64,000 nt of DNA from contig NZ_JBHTCO010000004.1 of assembly GCF_042665295.1 (NCBI RefSeq), forward strand, positions 310,001 to 374,000. The letters run 5' to 3'. This document shows positions 52,343 through 60,107 of this stretch, piece by piece. How positions within the stretch are numbered: position 1 is the first letter of the stretch; the number at the start of each line of letters is the position of its first letter. The position numbers were made by a program, and so were the translations under genes. The notes beneath the pieces are model-generated. The model saw only the letters and a program-made list of their open reading frames with translations. It was not told where the DNA came from and searched no databases. The DNA comes from Scopulibacillus_A cellulosilyticus. Its GTDB lineage: Bacteria > Bacillota > Bacilli > Bacillales > Sporolactobacillaceae.

Positions 52343-52370
52343 TTAATGATATGCTGCATTATATCATTAA
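52343..52370 (+). promoter_or_regulatory. 10-bp palindrome upstream of the orphan small ORF
   Basis: TTAATGATAT and ATATCATTAA are perfect inverted arms around an eight-base loop, 18 bases after a TTGACT -35-like box (52320-52325). It may be an operator or an RNA hairpin. Confidence 0.55.
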
Positions 52371-52373
52371 ATA

Positions 52374-52420
52374 AATACCGCGATGGAGAAAGGTAATAAC
52401 TTGAATTCATTTCTCAGCGG
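52374..52420 (+). promoter_or_regulatory. Hairpin covering the ribosome binding site of the small ORF
   Basis: AATACCGC pairs with GCGGTATT, and inside it GAGAAA with TTTCTC. The Shine-Dalgarno AGAAAGG is partly in the inner stem and the TTG start is in the loop, so folding could control translation. Confidence 0.5.
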
Positions 52421-52472
52421 TATTCCGGTGGAAAATAAGAATTCTATTTTGAATAAATGCCGCACAGAATAA
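52401..52472 (+). CDS. Putative orphan small ORF (23 aa)
   Basis: TTG 52401 with AGAAAGG seven bases upstream opens a 23-codon frame: it begins MNSFLSGIPVEN and ends NKCRTE, polar with one cysteine and no membrane segment. A terminator follows 49 bases after the stop and nothing else is encoded between, so a short dedicated transcript is plausible. I recognise no family. The ORF could equally be incidental to a small RNA. Confidence 0.4.
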   Translation: MNSFLSGIPVENKNSILNKCRTE

Positions 52473-52520
52473 GCACTGCACCCTGTAAATGAAATATTAA
52501 ATTAAATAAAGGTGATAGAT

Positions 52521-52555
52521 GAATCGGGAATAACAATATTTACCGATTCTTTTTT
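52521..52555 (+). terminator. Terminator of the orphan small transcript
   Basis: GAATCGG pairs with CCGATTC, inner AATA with TATT around ACAA, then six T. No annotated plus-strand gene lies upstream for many kilobases, so it must end a local transcript. Confidence 0.72.
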
Positions 52556-52695
52556 ACAGCAAAATTCGCAGGACTATTGCCATTTATTGAAAAATATATT
52601 ACGACATGATTAGACCGTATCAACAACTTTTTTTACATATATTAATGAAGGGAAAATATTTGCCTATAATTGTCAAAAGAGATGAGGCATATATA

Positions 52696-53316
52696 ATGGA
52701 AGAAAAATGGCTGAACTGGTCGAAGCGGATGCAGGCTATTGCCCAAGCAGGACTAACATATTCTAAAGATCCATATGATATTGAGAGATTTCAGGAACTT
52801 CGTCAAATTAGTTTAGAGATCATGTCTGAGTATACAAACTTAAAAAACATGAAGAAAATTGAAGAACTTTTTGCAAATGAGACAGGATACCAGACACCAA
52901 AAGTAGATATTCGAGGGGTTGTTTATAAAAATAGCAAATTGTTGTTTGTAAAAGAAAAGTCAGACGGCGGGTGGTCTCTTCCAGGCGGTTGGGCAGATGT
53001 CGGCTTTACACCGTCTGAAATTGCGGTTAAAGAGATTCATGAAGAGTCAGGTTATAAAACGGAGCCTAAGCGTTTACTGGCTGTTCTGGATATGTCCTGT
53101 CATCCGCATCCACCGGCCCCTTATCATATTTATAAAATATTTATTGAATGCAGTCTGATTGGAGGGAGGGCTGAAACAGGACTTGAAACTGAAAAGGTAA
53201 GCTTTTTTGGGAGAGATGAGCTGCCTGCGTTATCTGTTCAGCGTAATACAGAATCACAAATAAAAATGCTGTTTGACCAATTGGAAGAAAAGAAGAATAA
53301 CGTCATTTTTGATTGA
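52696..53316 (+). CDS. Nudix hydrolase with N-terminal helical domain (YjhB-like)
   Basis: A 206-aa Nudix hydrolase. About 60 N-terminal residues (KWLNWSKRMQAIAQAGLTYS) form the Hydrolase_N domain seen in ADP-ribose/CDP-choline-type pyrophosphatases such as B. subtilis YjhB. The Nudix box reads GWADVGFTPSEIAVKEIHEE then SGY: the first conserved Glu is Phe and the Arg is Lys, while the EIHEE core is intact. ATG 52696 has GAGG eight bases upstream; the frame is open 30 codons further but through AT-rich leader. Substrate unknown. Confidence 0.87.
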   Translation: MEEKWLNWSKRMQAIAQAGLTYSKDPYDIERFQELRQISLEIMSEYTNLKNMKKIEELFANETGYQTPKVDIRGVVYKNSKLLFVKEKSDGGWSLPGGWADVGFTPSEIAVKEIHEESGYKTEPKRLLAVLDMSCHPHPPAPYHIYKIFIECSLIGGRAETGLETEKVSFFGRDELPALSVQRNTESQIKMLFDQLEEKKNNVIFD

Positions 53317-53318
53317 AA

Positions 53319-53345
53319 GAACTCGCCAAATCGGCGAGTTCTTTT
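53319..53345. terminator. Bidirectional terminator between Nudix and the convergent gene
   Basis: GAACTCGCC/GGCGAGTTC with a five-base loop; TTTTT on the plus strand and TTTC on the minus strand follow. Confidence 0.87.
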
Positions 53346-54364
53346 TAGGAAGCACTAACTTTTTCATTCTTTTTTAATAATGAAATGTACTCAGCCGCAT
53401 CTTCCTTAGCAAAATCCATAACTTGACGGTATTTATTTGAAAGGCTGCTGCCTGTTGTCTGATATTTTTTTGCAAGAACGCTTTGTGTCGCCTGATCATC
53501 TTTTTCAATTTGTGCAGCAAGATATTCCAAAGCAGCTGTAAAAATTTCAGGTTTTTTCATTTTAGGATCATTTTTTTGACAAAATTTGTGCCAAAGGTTA
53601 TCTATAAATTCGTGCGTACTCTTTGAATAAGCTGAATTCACATTTTTTAAATAATCGTCCAGGACAAGTTTTTGAGAATCGGATAGTCGTATGACACTTT
53701 TTGCAGCTTGCTCACTTCTGGCAGCCTGAAGTACTTTTATAATAATTTTAGGATAATGTTTAATAACACCATCTTTTTGGCCGTCAAGAAGGGCCAATAA
53801 CTCTTCTTTAACTTTTTTTATTGTATCCTGCTGATTAATATCAAGGAAAAAGCAGAAAAATTCTTTTCTCATGCCAATGTCAATGAGAAATCCTATAATC
53901 AAGCTTTTGATCGGCGGGATTTCTTCGCTCATGCCGCATGTATATTCTGTATCTGTTAATATATCCCGAATTTTAATGGTCCGTTTATTACAATGCTCAA
54001 CAACCTCATAGATAGACGGTGCGGCATGCTGCCATTGTTTAACCATTTGCAGCAGCGGCGTGGTAAGCTTTTGCTTTTTCAGTTCTTGATAAAAGATTGT
54101 CGCAGCTGTTTTATTTGCTTTTACTCTTTTAAGGAAAATTTGCCATATTAAATAACAATTGGCAAAAAGCTCGTAATCTCTTGGATCTAATTCCGCAGCC
54201 ATCATTTGAGCAATATTTTTATCCAGCTGTTTAGCGTAAATATTTTCAAAGGTTCTGCTTGCGAAAGCGAGCAACTGTCTTTGCAAGTCTTCCTGATATT
54301 GCTCAAGTAAACTTTGTGTTCCTAAATCCAATAGGGGGGTTTGCTTAAATGCTTGCAACCTCAT
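53345..54364 (-). CDS. Protein of unknown function, helical, with possible C-terminal HTH
   Basis: A 339-aa soluble, largely helical protein that I do not recognise. It has no signal peptide or membrane segment, and 3-4 cysteines without a metal motif. The C-terminal 60 residues include an apparent helix-turn-helix, QSVLAKKYQTTGSSLSNKYRQV. Shine-Dalgarno GAGGAG lies seven bases before the ATG. It stands alone between convergent and divergent neighbours. Confidence 0.72.
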   Translation of the reverse strand: MRLQAFKQTPLLDLGTQSLLEQYQEDLQRQLLAFASRTFENIYAKQLDKNIAQMMAAELDPRDYELFANCYLIWQIFLKRVKANKTAATIFYQELKKQKLTTPLLQMVKQWQHAAPSIYEVVEHCNKRTIKIRDILTDTEYTCGMSEEIPPIKSLIIGFLIDIGMRKEFFCFFLDINQQDTIKKVKEELLALLDGQKDGVIKHYPKIIIKVLQAARSEQAAKSVIRLSDSQKLVLDDYLKNVNSAYSKSTHEFIDNLWHKFCQKNDPKMKKPEIFTAALEYLAAQIEKDDQATQSVLAKKYQTTGSSLSNKYRQVMDFAKEDAAEYISLLKKNEKVSAS

Positions 54365-54548
54365 GTGCCTCCTCTATGTAAAATGATCCTCTATAAATCA
54401 CTCTAAATATAAATATACCATAACTATATTAGTCCAATTTTGTGCTGGTGTAAAATGAGCTTAATTTTTTCATATCATTTAAATTTGTAATTAACATAAT
54501 TATACAAATGTGATATCATAATAATATAATAAACAGATAAGGCAGGCG

Positions 54549-55400
54549 ATGATAATGAGGGAAAAGAAAGCTTGGTATTTGGACGGTTTTATTGGTATTT
54601 TAGGTGTCATCATATTAGCTGTCATTGCGATTGTTGCTTTTTTGTCCGGCGTTGTGTTGGCAGGCGTGATTATCCTTGTTATTGCTGTAATAATTGCCAG
54701 CGGGATTACTGTTATCCAGCCCAATCAAGCGGTTGTAGTGATATTTTTTGGAAAGTATATGGGCACAATTCGTAAAAGCGGGTTATTTTTAACAGTCCCT
54801 TTGGCAAAAAAACGCACTGTTTCTCTAAGAGTAAGAAATTTCAACAGCGAGCGGTTGAAGGTAAATGATGATGAGGGAAATCCTATTGAAATTGCTGCGG
54901 TCATTGTTTTTAAAGTAATTGACCCTGCAAAGGCTGTTTTTGATGTTGATGATTACGAGAAATTTGTAGAAATCCAAAGTGAAACGGCAATCCGTCACGT
55001 TGCGTCAAAATATCCGTATGATACATTTGATGATAATCGACTAACTTTAAGAGGAAACTCAGACGAAGTATCCAAACAGCTTGCATTAGAATTACAAGAA
55101 CGCCTTAAGGTTTCAGGTGTGGAAGTTGTTGAAGCCCGTTTGACACACTTAGCCTATTCTCCTGAAATTGCTCAAGCAATGCTGCAAAGACAGCAAGCAG
55201 CTGCAATTGTCTCCGCACGGCAAAAAATTGTTGAAGGGGCTGTTGGTATGGCGAAAATGGCAATTAAAGAACTGGAAGAGGATCAGACGATTGAGCTGGA
55301 TGAAGAGCGGAGAGTTAACATGGTAAATAATTTGATGGTCGCCATTGTTTCTGAGAAAGCAGCACAGCCGGTTATTAATACAGGAAGTCTATATCAATAA
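54549..55400 (+). CDS. SPFH-domain (stomatin/prohibitin-like) membrane protein
   Basis: A 283-aa protein with two N-terminal hydrophobic segments (about 10-55) and an SPFH/band-7 domain from ITVIQPNQAVVVIFFGKYMGT to about residue 215, followed by a helical segment rich in A, E and Q (AMLQRQQAAAIVSARQKIVEG) as in flotillin relatives. ATG 54549 or 54555 may be the start. An Arc-like gene follows, a pairing also seen in other bacilli. Probably a membrane-microdomain scaffold. Confidence 0.87.
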   Translation: MIMREKKAWYLDGFIGILGVIILAVIAIVAFLSGVVLAGVIILVIAVIIASGITVIQPNQAVVVIFFGKYMGTIRKSGLFLTVPLAKKRTVSLRVRNFNSERLKVNDDEGNPIEIAAVIVFKVIDPAKAVFDVDDYEKFVEIQSETAIRHVASKYPYDTFDDNRLTLRGNSDEVSKQLALELQERLKVSGVEVVEARLTHLAYSPEIAQAMLQRQQAAAIVSARQKIVEGAVGMAKMAIKELEEDQTIELDEERRVNMVNNLMVAIVSEKAAQPVINTGSLYQ

Positions 55401-55513
55401 AGCGAGACTTTCGAGCAAGGAGTTACTTAACTCCTCCCTAATTCTAACGTTGTACTAAGGTTATTAGCCGGAAGTTTACGGAAGGTTACACTTGGATAAA
55501 AGAAGGGTTAGAC

Positions 55514-55690
55514 ATGTCAAACAAAAAAAGCTTCCCTCTTAGAATTGATCCGAAACTTTATGAAATTCTGCAAGTCTGGGCAAATGATGAATTTCGCAGT
55601 GTAAACAGTCATATCGAGTATTTATTAAGAGAGGCGGCAAAAAAGGCGGGACGGCTGCCGGGACACCGCCATTCAAAAAATGAAAAATAA
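55514..55690 (+). CDS. Arc-family small DNA-binding protein (ribbon-helix-helix)
   Basis: A 58-aa protein. FPLRIDPKLYEILQVWANDEFRSVNSHIEYLLREA is a ribbon-helix-helix of the Arc type, and the tail GRLPGHRHSKNEK is basic. Shine-Dalgarno GAAGGG seven bases before the ATG. Follows the SPFH gene by 113 bases on the same strand. Its target is unknown; it could regulate the SPFH gene. Confidence 0.83.
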   Translation: MSNKKSFPLRIDPKLYEILQVWANDEFRSVNSHIEYLLREAAKKAGRLPGHRHSKNEK

Positions 55691-55697
55691 TAGATAC

Positions 55698-55730
55698 AAA
55701 TGGCTAACGGTTGACCGTTAGCCATTTTAC
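55698..55730. terminator. Bidirectional terminator
   Basis: Perfect 14-bp stem AAATGGCTAACGGT/ACCGTTAGCCATTT with a two-base (effectively four-base) loop, between convergent genes. Confidence 0.83.
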
Positions 55731-55749
55731 TCTAATAATGGGAGAATAA

Positions 55750-56967
55750 CTACTTCAACGTTTGTTCATTCGGTTCATTAGAATTTGTTAAATGATCTAA
55801 GGCTTGCTTTAAGTCATCCCAAATATCTTCCCATGCTTCAAGACCAACAGATAGCCGGATAAGGTTATCTTTAATACCCATTTTAAGGCGCTCAGCTTTC
55901 GGGATAACTGAATGGGTCATCGTTGCCGGATGCTGGATCAGCGATTCAGCATCACCCAGGCTTACGGCTAACTTAATTAAGCGGCATTGGTTAAGAAAAC
56001 GTTGAGCGTCCTCTAAATTACCTTTAACCTCAAAGCCGATCATACCGCCTGGTCGTCTCATTTGCTTTAAAGCAAGCTCATACTGAGGAAAGTCTTTATC
56101 TCCCGGAAAATATACCTTTTCAACTTGAGGGTGGTTTTTAAGATGTTCTGCGATTTTTATCGCATTATCACAGTGCCTGTCAACTCTGATAGGTAAAGTT
56201 TTTAGTCCTCTAAGTAATAACCAGGCGTTAAATGGTGCTATAACACCGCCGATATCCTTTAGAGTTGTTGTTGATATTGTTTCAAGTTCGTTTTTTGGTC
56301 CAACGACAATACCAGCGATAACGTCACCATGCCCGCCAATATATTTAGTAGCACTATGGATGACATAATCACAACCTAAAGTGAGAGGCTGCTGAAGATA
56401 AGGTGAGCAAAAGGTGTTGTCAACAACAACTGGAATGTCAAACTCCTTTGCAACACGGGCAACCATTTCCAAATCGATCAGGGCCATCGTCGGATTAATC
56501 GGTGTTTCGATATAAATACAAGATGTATGGTCGCAAATTGCCGCTCTTAAATTTTCTTCAGAATCCATTGGAATGTAATCATGGGTAATGTAATGTTTTT
56601 CTTCCAATAACTTCAGGAATCCAAATGTGCACCCGTAAACACCTTCAGAGCAAATGATATGATCGCCTGATTTTGTTAAGTGGAAAAGTGTCGCTGATAC
56701 TGCGGCCATCCCTGATGCAAACGCAAGCGCTGCTTCTCCTTGTTCAAGTAAAGCGATCCGTTCTTCTAATATTTTAACTGTTGGATTACCCAGTCTTGAA
56801 TAGACATAACCATCCGCTTCCCCGGCAAACCGTTCGGCACCTGCTTGGGCGGTTGGAAATGTAAATGTAGATGTTTGAAATAGCGGAGGGATAAGACTCC
56901 CCTGATGTTGTAAAGAATCATAGCCCTCATGGATGACAGCGGTTTCAAATCGCTTCATATCCTTCAT
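55750..56967 (-). CDS. megL: Methionine gamma-lyase (Cys/Met metabolism PLP enzyme)
   Basis: A 405-aa PLP enzyme that splits L-methionine to methanethiol, 2-oxobutyrate and ammonia. YSRLGNPT, the PLP lysine K208 in SATKYIGGHGD, and above all C113 in YGCTFGF, the cysteine characteristic of methionine gamma-lyases and absent from cystathionine lyases, support this choice. The C-terminal MGIKDNLIRLSVGLE is also family-typical. GGAGG seven bases before the ATG. No S-box riboswitch is visible upstream. Confidence 0.87.
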   Translation of the reverse strand: MKDMKRFETAVIHEGYDSLQHQGSLIPPLFQTSTFTFPTAQAGAERFAGEADGYVYSRLGNPTVKILEERIALLEQGEAALAFASGMAAVSATLFHLTKSGDHIICSEGVYGCTFGFLKLLEEKHYITHDYIPMDSEENLRAAICDHTSCIYIETPINPTMALIDLEMVARVAKEFDIPVVVDNTFCSPYLQQPLTLGCDYVIHSATKYIGGHGDVIAGIVVGPKNELETISTTTLKDIGGVIAPFNAWLLLRGLKTLPIRVDRHCDNAIKIAEHLKNHPQVEKVYFPGDKDFPQYELALKQMRRPGGMIGFEVKGNLEDAQRFLNQCRLIKLAVSLGDAESLIQHPATMTHSVIPKAERLKMGIKDNLIRLSVGLEAWEDIWDDLKQALDHLTNSNEPNEQTLK

Positions 56968-57170
56968 AACTTAACCTCCTCTAAAGTGCAACATCTCTAC
57001 ACAATTATTTTATGCCAAAAGGGTCAATAAAGAAAGCGGTTACAAAGCACTTTTTAGCAATAAACATAAATATAAACAAACAAAAAATATAATTTTATGT
57101 CATAATATTTTATATATTATCTTTTAGTGTCGTCTTTTTAGACTGAAATGATTTGCAAGGGGGTTATAAC

Positions 57171-57827
57171 TTGAACCATTCTGTTAAACTATTCAAAGGG
57201 ATTTTTCGACCTGATGAAGAGTTTAGAGATTTCCAGGAAACAAATAAAATGAGGGGGTTGATATGGCGGTGGATTGTCATATCAATTTTATCAGGAATAG
57301 TAGGGACAATAACAATATTTATAACTCTGGATCAGATGATACCAGTTAATGAAATTTTATTATCTAATAAAGCGGTTTATCTATTAGGGATGTTTTATTT
57401 CTTTATTATTTTTATATTATGGGCGGTCATACCGGTCATAACAAACCTTATTATTTCATTGGTTTGTTGGCCTTTTTTCTTGGACATTGGTTTCAAGCAA
57501 ATATTTACTATTAATAGTTATGCAGCTTTAATTAACCTTATAGGCGGTTTCTTGAATCTGTCTATCATTGCAAATTTACATACATATCAGTTGTTATCAC
57601 CCTTTGGTTTCGGAATCATTGGCAAACAATTTACAAATAATCAGTATATTATTGCGGCAATGAATGCTGTTACAATATTTGTCATTTGGGGCTTGGTTGT
57701 TCAAATCAAAGCCTTGTTCCGGGCTTCTCAAAAAAGAAAAAGGTATATTATAGGCGTTATGATTATTGTTAACATCATCTACATCTTATTAAGTTTCTTA
57801 GCAGGCGCGGCCATGCTGGCATCATGA
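57171..57827 (+). CDS. Yip1-family membrane protein (YknW-like)
   Basis: A 218-aa protein with a cytoplasmic N-terminus (LFKGIFRPDEEFRDF) and about five transmembrane helices, the layout of the Yip1 domain. TTG 57171 was chosen, about seven bases after AAGGGGG. The next gene, 16 bases downstream, is a membrane-fusion protein; together they mirror B. subtilis yknW-yknX, where YknW assists assembly of the YknXYZ exporter. YknY/YknZ equivalents are not found here. Confidence 0.82.
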   Translation: MNHSVKLFKGIFRPDEEFRDFQETNKMRGLIWRWIVISILSGIVGTITIFITLDQMIPVNEILLSNKAVYLLGMFYFFIIFILWAVIPVITNLIISLVCWPFFLDIGFKQIFTINSYAALINLIGGFLNLSIIANLHTYQLLSPFGFGIIGKQFTNNQYIIAAMNAVTIFVIWGLVVQIKALFRASQKRKRYIIGVMIIVNIIYILLSFLAGAAMLAS

Positions 57828-57843
57828 CAAAGGGGTGATGGTT

Positions 57844-59022
57844 TTGAAAAAGAAAATTTGGATATGGGTGATCATTGCTGCAGTCATTATTGCTTTTGTT
57901 GGAATAAATATTTTGTTAATTAAAAAGAATACTAGTCTTTCAAAAGAAGAGCTAAAAACATATAAAGTCAGAGAGATGACTCTTACTGATTCATTACAGA
58001 CATCGGGCGTTGTCATTCCGGATGCAGAGCAGAAAGTGTACAACGATCCCGCGCTTGGGACAGCAAAAATTAATGTTAAAGAAGGCCAAAAGGTATACAA
58101 GGGCATGCCTTTAGTCACTTACGATAATAAAAAGGTTGAATCGGAAATAGAACAATTAGAAATTAATCAAGAAAAATTAAATATCAAAGTTAATGAGGTA
58201 AATCAAAAACTGGATAAAGCTAATCAAGAGCTTTATAAAGCTCAATCCAGTTATGGAGCCGAAAATCAATTTGATAAAATTAAAAGTAAGATAGAATCAC
58301 TTGAAACTGAAAGAGAGCTGGATAATCTGGACATCAAAAATATTCAGTCAAAAATAAACGAAGCAAAGGATAAACAAGATAAACTGACAATTAAGAGCAA
58401 TATTAACGGAACAGTTGCCAGTATTTCTAATGATTTAAAAGATAGGAATAACGATAATTCTTCCTTGGTCTATGTAGTATCAGACCAGTTGAAAGTAAAA
58501 GGGATATTATCTGAATATGAATATCCTAAAGTACAAAAAGGGACAGCAGTCACTTTTATTCCCAAGGCACAGGCGAATCAATCTTTCTCAGGAACGGTTG
58601 CCAGTATCGGAACAGCTCCCGAAAAGAGCAGCCAAATAGCTAAAAAAAATAAAGACACCAGTTACTATTCATTTAGTGTTGAATTAAAAAAAGGTTCAAA
58701 TAAAACATTAAAAGACGGTTTTCATGTGTCAATAAGCGTCCCGACTAAAATGAATCACGGCTTAGTTGTTCCCTATCAATCGATTATAAGGGACGGTAAC
58801 AAACGATATGTCATTGCAGAAAAAGAAAATAGACTGTTTAAGAAACAAGTGACAACAGGGCTGAAAAGTGATAATTATCAAGAGATCTTAACCGGACTGT
58901 CCAAAGGTGACAATGTTATTTTAGACCCGGATCATAAAGTGGCTTCAGAAGCAATTGATCCAGGGAAGAATTTGCTGATAAGGACATTCTTAAAAGTTAT
59001 AAAAGCAGATATTAAGCGTTAA
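57844..59022 (+). CDS. Membrane-fusion/efflux adaptor protein (HlyD/YknX family)
   Basis: A 392-aa extracytoplasmic adaptor: N-terminal membrane anchor (about 5-26), lipoyl-like halves (NVKEGQKVYKGMPLVTYD and the later NINGTVASISNDL), a coiled coil between (about 95-190, rich in E, K, N), then a beta-barrel and a C-terminal domain ending near LSKGDNVILDPDHKV. TTG 57844 follows AAAGGGGTGAT; GTG 57835 and ATG 57838 overlap that site. Normally works with an ABC exporter, missing here. Confidence 0.85.
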   Translation: MKKKIWIWVIIAAVIIAFVGINILLIKKNTSLSKEELKTYKVREMTLTDSLQTSGVVIPDAEQKVYNDPALGTAKINVKEGQKVYKGMPLVTYDNKKVESEIEQLEINQEKLNIKVNEVNQKLDKANQELYKAQSSYGAENQFDKIKSKIESLETERELDNLDIKNIQSKINEAKDKQDKLTIKSNINGTVASISNDLKDRNNDNSSLVYVVSDQLKVKGILSEYEYPKVQKGTAVTFIPKAQANQSFSGTVASIGTAPEKSSQIAKKNKDTSYYSFSVELKKGSNKTLKDGFHVSISVPTKMNHGLVVPYQSIIRDGNKRYVIAEKENRLFKKQVTTGLKSDNYQEILTGLSKGDNVILDPDHKVASEAIDPGKNLLIRTFLKVIKADIKR

Positions 59023-59153
59023 AAGCTTTTACAGAAATATCAATTGTTACAGCGAAGACAATGTTTCATTTATTTATATAAGATTTAACCGATGTTTTTG
59101 CATGAAATAATACTTTGAGGAAAAACTATCCAAGAAAGAGAGGTGAACCATCC

Positions 59154-59285
59154 ATGCCAAAGGACAAAAAGAAAGGCGAAAAAATCCGGGAGGAAGCTAA
59201 ACAGCGTCAGCAAGCAACCAATGAAGTCGATATGGAAGGCTACGGAGATAAAAAATTGGATGGCCCCAACCGACCTTCAACTTAA
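59154..59285 (+). CDS. Small hydrophilic protein of unknown function
   Basis: A 43-aa protein, rich in K, E, Q and D, without hydrophobic segments: it starts MPKDKKKGEKIREEAKQ and ends KKLDGPNRPST. AGAGAGGTGA lies about nine bases before the ATG and a strong terminator begins eight bases after the stop, so it is a real monocistronic unit. Composition recalls minor small spore proteins, but I cannot place it. Confidence 0.68.
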   Translation: MPKDKKKGEKIREEAKQRQQATNEVDMEGYGDKKLDGPNRPST

Positions 59286-59292
59286 TATTGAT

Positions 59293-59329
59293 ACCGGCAT
59301 ATGCCAATTGGCATATGCCGGTTTTTTTT
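59293..59329 (+). terminator. Strong intrinsic terminator
   Basis: Perfect 13-bp stem ACCGGCATATGCC/GGCATATGCCGGT with loop AATT, then TTTTTTT. Confidence 0.92.
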
Positions 59330-59480
59330 ATGGTCATGTTTTAATTTTGATAAACACCTAATATTATAAGTTTTAATTCAATTTTAAAAATAAAAAGGGA
59401 TACCCCAATTTAAATAGAAGTAGTAAAACAGTTTTTTAATACTCTTTTTGGCTTGCCAAAAATCCCCGAGGTGACTTTTA

Positions 59481-60098
59481 ATGAAACATTTATTAAAAAA
59501 GGCAGCTTTACCTGTCTTAATGCTATTAGCATTGATATTATCCGGATGCCAATCAAGCAGCCAAGATCAACAGACGGAAGGACATGCAAAACCTGATCAA
59601 ATAAATTGGAAGGTTGCAAATTTTAAATTTGAAGACGAAAATAAGCATCCTTTCGGGTTATCTGATTTAAAAGGAAAAGTTTGGATAGCAAACTTTATGT
59701 TTACACATTGTACATCAGTTTGTCCGCCAATGACCGGCAACATGGCCCATCTTCAAAAACAATTAAAAAAAGAGAATCTTCCTGTTGAGATTGTTTCATT
59801 TTCCGTTGATCCCAAACGTGACACCCCCCAAGTTTTAAAAAACTTTGGGCAAAAGCATGGCTCTGACTTTTCTAATTGGCATTTTCTTACGGGCTATTCA
59901 TTTAATGATATTAAAAATCTGTCGGAACGGTCATTCAAATCTTCAGTTGCAATACCATCTGAGGGCAGTGATCAGTATACTCATGGAACGAATTTTTTTC
60001 TGATTAATAAAAAGGGAGTCATTATCCAAAAATATGATGGTTTTCAGGACGTCCCATATAAGCGAATTGTCAAAGATGTTAAAGATCTAGAAAGGTAG
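59481..60098 (+). CDS. Sco family copper chaperone lipoprotein
   Basis: A 205-aa exported lipoprotein: lipobox LSGC with C23, thioredoxin fold with copper-binding C77 and C81 (FTHCTSVCP) and H168 (YTHGTNFF). Members deliver copper to the CuA centre of cytochrome c oxidase or act as thiol reductants; the B. subtilis ortholog is YpmQ. GAGGTGA lies before the ATG. A YtkA-like lipoprotein follows after nine bases. Confidence 0.93.
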   Translation: MKHLLKKAALPVLMLLALILSGCQSSSQDQQTEGHAKPDQINWKVANFKFEDENKHPFGLSDLKGKVWIANFMFTHCTSVCPPMTGNMAHLQKQLKKENLPVEIVSFSVDPKRDTPQVLKNFGQKHGSDFSNWHFLTGYSFNDIKNLSERSFKSSVAIPSEGSDQYTHGTNFFLINKKGVIIQKYDGFQDVPYKRIVKDVKDLER

Positions 60099-60107
60099 AG
60101 AGTATCT

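Larger units (their letters stand above)
51589..52695. other. 1.1-kb gene-poor region between ltaS and the Nudix gene
   Basis: Contains the ltaS leader and promoter (51719-51746) and a very AT-rich stretch to about 52320. Then, on the plus strand, come a TTGACT box, a palindrome, a hairpin over a 23-codon ORF, and a terminator at 52521-52555. AAGTCCTGTTT occurs twice (51751 and 52050 areas). No longer ORF has a convincing start. Confidence 0.6.

Noticed and set aside
56968..57152. S-box riboswitch or T-box before the methionine gamma-lyase
   Set aside because: No matching conserved blocks or terminator-antiterminator pair in the upstream region.
59143..59361. 72-codon ORF around the small protein gene
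   Set aside because: It reads through the terminator hairpin in another frame; the ATG 59154 frame has the ribosome binding site and ends just before the terminator.
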